Source: Pelethousia sp002409725 (lineage in GTDB: Bacteria > Bacillota > Clostridia > Christensenellales > CAG-138). From it: 7,051 bases of DNA. Below the pieces are notes generated by a model that worked only from the letters and a program-made list of their open reading frames with translations, was not told the DNA's origin and made no database searches. Made by a program: the position numbers and the translations under genes. Shown here piece by piece: positions 5,399 to 7,051 of the stretch. The stretch spans positions 1-7,051 of the forward strand of contig CALDNN010000109.1 in NCBI GenBank assembly GCA_937915455.1. Reading direction: 5' to 3'. Position 1 is the stretch's first letter, and the number at the start of each line of letters is the position of its first letter.

Positions 5399-6985
5399 TT
5401 AGTCCCACTTTTGCAGCAGCGCGTCCAGGTCTTCGGCCAGGCGCTCCGCGCCCTCGCCATGGGCGGATGCGGCCACCTGCATGAGCCTGGCCAGGCGGCC
5501 CAGCAGGCTCTCCACGGAGACCACGGCCTTTTCGGCCTGCCGATGCAGCTCCACAACGGGCTCGCGGCGGATCACGCCGGTTGCCAGGTCGAATTCTTCG
5601 AACAGCTCGGGCACCACCACATCCGAATAGCCCAGGCTGCGCAACGAGGCGGCAAAGCCATGGATCACATTCTTTTCGCCGTGCACCAGGAAAATGCGGC
5701 TGGGCTTTTGGGGGATTTTCCCCACCCACTCGAGCAGTTCATCCTTGCCCGCGTGGCCCGAGAAGCCTTCGATCTTGACGATGTTAGCGTTGACGATGAT
5801 CTGCTCGCCAAAGAGCTTCACCTTCTTCACCCCATCCACCAGCAGGCGGCCCAGGGTACCCACGGCCTGATAGCCGGCAAAAACGATTGTGCTATCCGCC
5901 CGATAGAGGTTGTGCTTGAGGTGGTGGCGGATGCGGCCCGCGTCGCACATGCCGGAGGAAGAGATGATGATATTGCAGCCCTTAAGGGTGTTGATCTGCT
6001 TGCTCTCCTCCGCCGTTTGCGAATAATTCAGCGTGGGGAATTCGAACAGCTCCCCTTCTTTAAACATTTCCCGGGCTTCCGCGTCGTAATAGTCAGCGGT
6101 GCAGCTCTCGTATATTTTCGTAGCCTTGATGCCCAGGGGGGAATCGAGGAAGACCGGCACCCTTTCAAGGCCCGGCACCGTTTTTTCGATCAAAGCGCGC
6201 TTGATGTAATAAAGCAGCTCCTGGGTGCGGCCCACCGCGAAGGAGGGGATGACGATATTTCCGCCACGGGCGATGCCTGCCCGCAAAACGGCGGCAAATT
6301 CGGTCTCTTTTTCTTCATCGGTGGAGGCGGAATGGTTGCGGTCTCCATAGGTGCTCTCCATGATGAGGTAATCCGCATCCTCCACGCTATCCGGGTCGTT
6401 GATGATGGGCCGGTCGTCCCGCCCGATATCGCCGGAAAAGGCCAAGCGGGCCGTGTTTTCATCTTCGGTGACCCACACCTCGATGGCAGCGCTGCCCAAG
6501 AGGTGCCCCACGTCTGTGAAGCGCGCCTTCACGCCGGGGCAAACTTCGAACTTCTTGTCATAGGGGATGGGTTTGAATTGCTTTTGCGCCGCTTCCGCAT
6601 CCGCAATGCCGTAAAGTGGCTCCACGGGCGGTTTGCCTGCACGCAGGTTCTTGCGGCTCTGCTCCTCGGCATCCTGCTCCTGGATATGGGCGCTGTCCGC
6701 CAGCATGATCTCGCAAAGCTTGGCCGTGGCGGAGGTGCTGAAGATCGGCCCTTTGAAGCCCCGCTTCGCAAGCAGGGGCACCAGGCCCGTGTGGTCGATA
6801 TGGGCGTGGGTTATCAAAAGAGCGGTGATCTCCTTTGGGTCGAAGGGAAAATCCTCATTGGCCAGGGCCTTCGCATCCGCACCCTGGCGCATGCCGCAGT
6901 CTATGAGGATATTGCCGCCGTTAAACTGAACCAGATGGCAGGAACCCGTTACCGATTGGGCCGCGCCGCAGAACTTGATCTTCAT
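5399..6985 (-). CDS. MBL-fold/beta-CASP RNA-metabolising hydrolase (YSH1/CPSF-type)
   Basis: This 528-residue protein is a predicted metal-dependent ribonuclease of the cytosol. The MBL core opens with MKIKFCGAAQSVTGSCHLV. The zinc ligands are visible: HAHIDH (H60, H62, D64, H65), DVGH (H161) and FSGD (D186). The beta-CASP domain (about 205-410) has MESTYGDR (E210, motif A), SFAVGRTQELLYYI (248-261) and ISSSGMCDAGRIRHHL (341-356). The RNA-specificity segment carries GFSGHAGKDELLEW (H411, motif B) and FLVHGE (H435, motif C). All expected catalytic residues are present. The roughly 50-residue tail (480-528) is charged, probably helical, with no domain I recognise. It resembles the 'MBL fold with RNA specificity domain' group more than RNase J, which has a different N-terminus and C-terminal domain. 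AAAAGGAG lies 8 nt before the ATG. Its substrate is unknown; family members act as exo- or endonucleases. No terminator separates it from the pheS leader. Confidence 0.93.
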   Translation of the reverse strand: MKIKFCGAAQSVTGSCHLVQFNGGNILIDCGMRQGADAKALANEDFPFDPKEITALLITHAHIDHTGLVPLLAKRGFKGPIFSTSATAKLCEIMLADSAHIQEQDAEEQSRKNLRAGKPPVEPLYGIADAEAAQKQFKPIPYDKKFEVCPGVKARFTDVGHLLGSAAIEVWVTEDENTARLAFSGDIGRDDRPIINDPDSVEDADYLIMESTYGDRNHSASTDEEKETEFAAVLRAGIARGGNIVIPSFAVGRTQELLYYIKRALIEKTVPGLERVPVFLDSPLGIKATKIYESCTADYYDAEAREMFKEGELFEFPTLNYSQTAEESKQINTLKGCNIIISSSGMCDAGRIRHHLKHNLYRADSTIVFAGYQAVGTLGRLLVDGVKKVKLFGEQIIVNANIVKIEGFSGHAGKDELLEWVGKIPQKPSRIFLVHGEKNVIHGFAASLRSLGYSDVVVPELFEEFDLATGVIRREPVVELHRQAEKAVVSVESLLGRLARLMQVAASAHGEGAERLAEDLDALLQKWD

Positions 6986-7028
6986 CCGATGCGCTCCTTT
7001 TATAATGTCTTTAATGATACTAAATATT

Positions 7029-7037
7029 ATTATACCA
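7029..7037 (-). promoter_or_regulatory. Extended -10 promoter of the beta-CASP gene (its -35 is outside the window)
   Basis: The minus strand reads TGGTATAAT, the same nine bases as in the lipoprotein promoter. With a 17-bp spacer the -35 would start at base 7052, one base beyond the window, so it cannot be checked. Transcription would start near 7022. The AAAAGGAG of the gene sits at 7001-6994. Confidence 0.65.
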
Positions 7038-7051
7038 TTTATTTCTCACGT

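Noticed and set aside
5053..5402. Small open frames on both strands inside the pheS leader
   Set aside because: This stretch is fully explained by the T-box structure. The frames lack ribosome sites and cut across conserved RNA elements.
5399..6985. Assignment of the MBL protein as RNase J (rnj)
   Set aside because: The N-terminus, the length and the GFSGHAG/FLVHGE arrangement fit the YSH1/CPSF-type group better, and the RNase J C-terminal domain is not seen.

Overview
The window reads as chromosomal DNA from a fairly GC-rich member of the Firmicutes, probably Clostridia. The grounds are strong AAAGGAGG-type ribosome binding sites, a lipoprotein that starts with TTG, sigma-A promoters with an extended -10, and above all a complete T-box riboswitch in front of pheS. 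The exact genus cannot be read from the sequence. All genes lie on the minus strand, so transcription runs from high to low coordinates. I see no mobile element, CRISPR array, tRNA or rRNA gene. The coding genes are housekeeping types; the interest lies in the regulation and in a few departures from family consensus.

In transcription order: (1) 7051-6986 holds the 3' part of a promoter and the ribosome binding site for (2) a 528-residue metallo-beta-lactamase/beta-CASP protein of the YSH1/CPSF type, predicted to act on RNA (6985-5399). (3) A promoter begins within a few bases of its stop codon and drives a leader of roughly 295 nt. The leader folds as a T-box: a Stem I with kink-turn, AGAGAG bulge and GGCGGCUGGGA loop, a UUC (Phe) specifier, a Stem III hairpin, the T-box sequence, and competing antiterminator and terminator. 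(4) The leader controls pheS (5065-4043) and pheT (4027-1625), the two subunits of phenylalanyl-tRNA synthetase. These are followed 16 nt later by (5) a MalY/PatB-type PLP enzyme (1608-442), apparently the last gene of the same operon. (6) At 441-331 lies a short intergenic region with a perfect 10-bp inverted repeat and an extended -10 promoter. It feeds (7) a lipoprotein gene of unknown function that starts with TTG at 330 and runs off the left edge.

The genes fit together as follows. Uncharged tRNA-Phe should bind the leader through its GAA anticodon and its ACCA end, stabilise the antiterminator and raise expression of PheRS. The PLP enzyme would rise with it, so phenylalanine limitation may be its physiological cue. 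No wholly new system is evident. Worth a second look are the Phe-responsive PLP enzyme, a changed metal-site motif in the B5 domain of PheT, a third CXXC pair in PheS, the inverted repeat inside the lipoprotein promoter, and the beta-CASP nuclease gene whose only visible downstream terminator is the T-box terminator.
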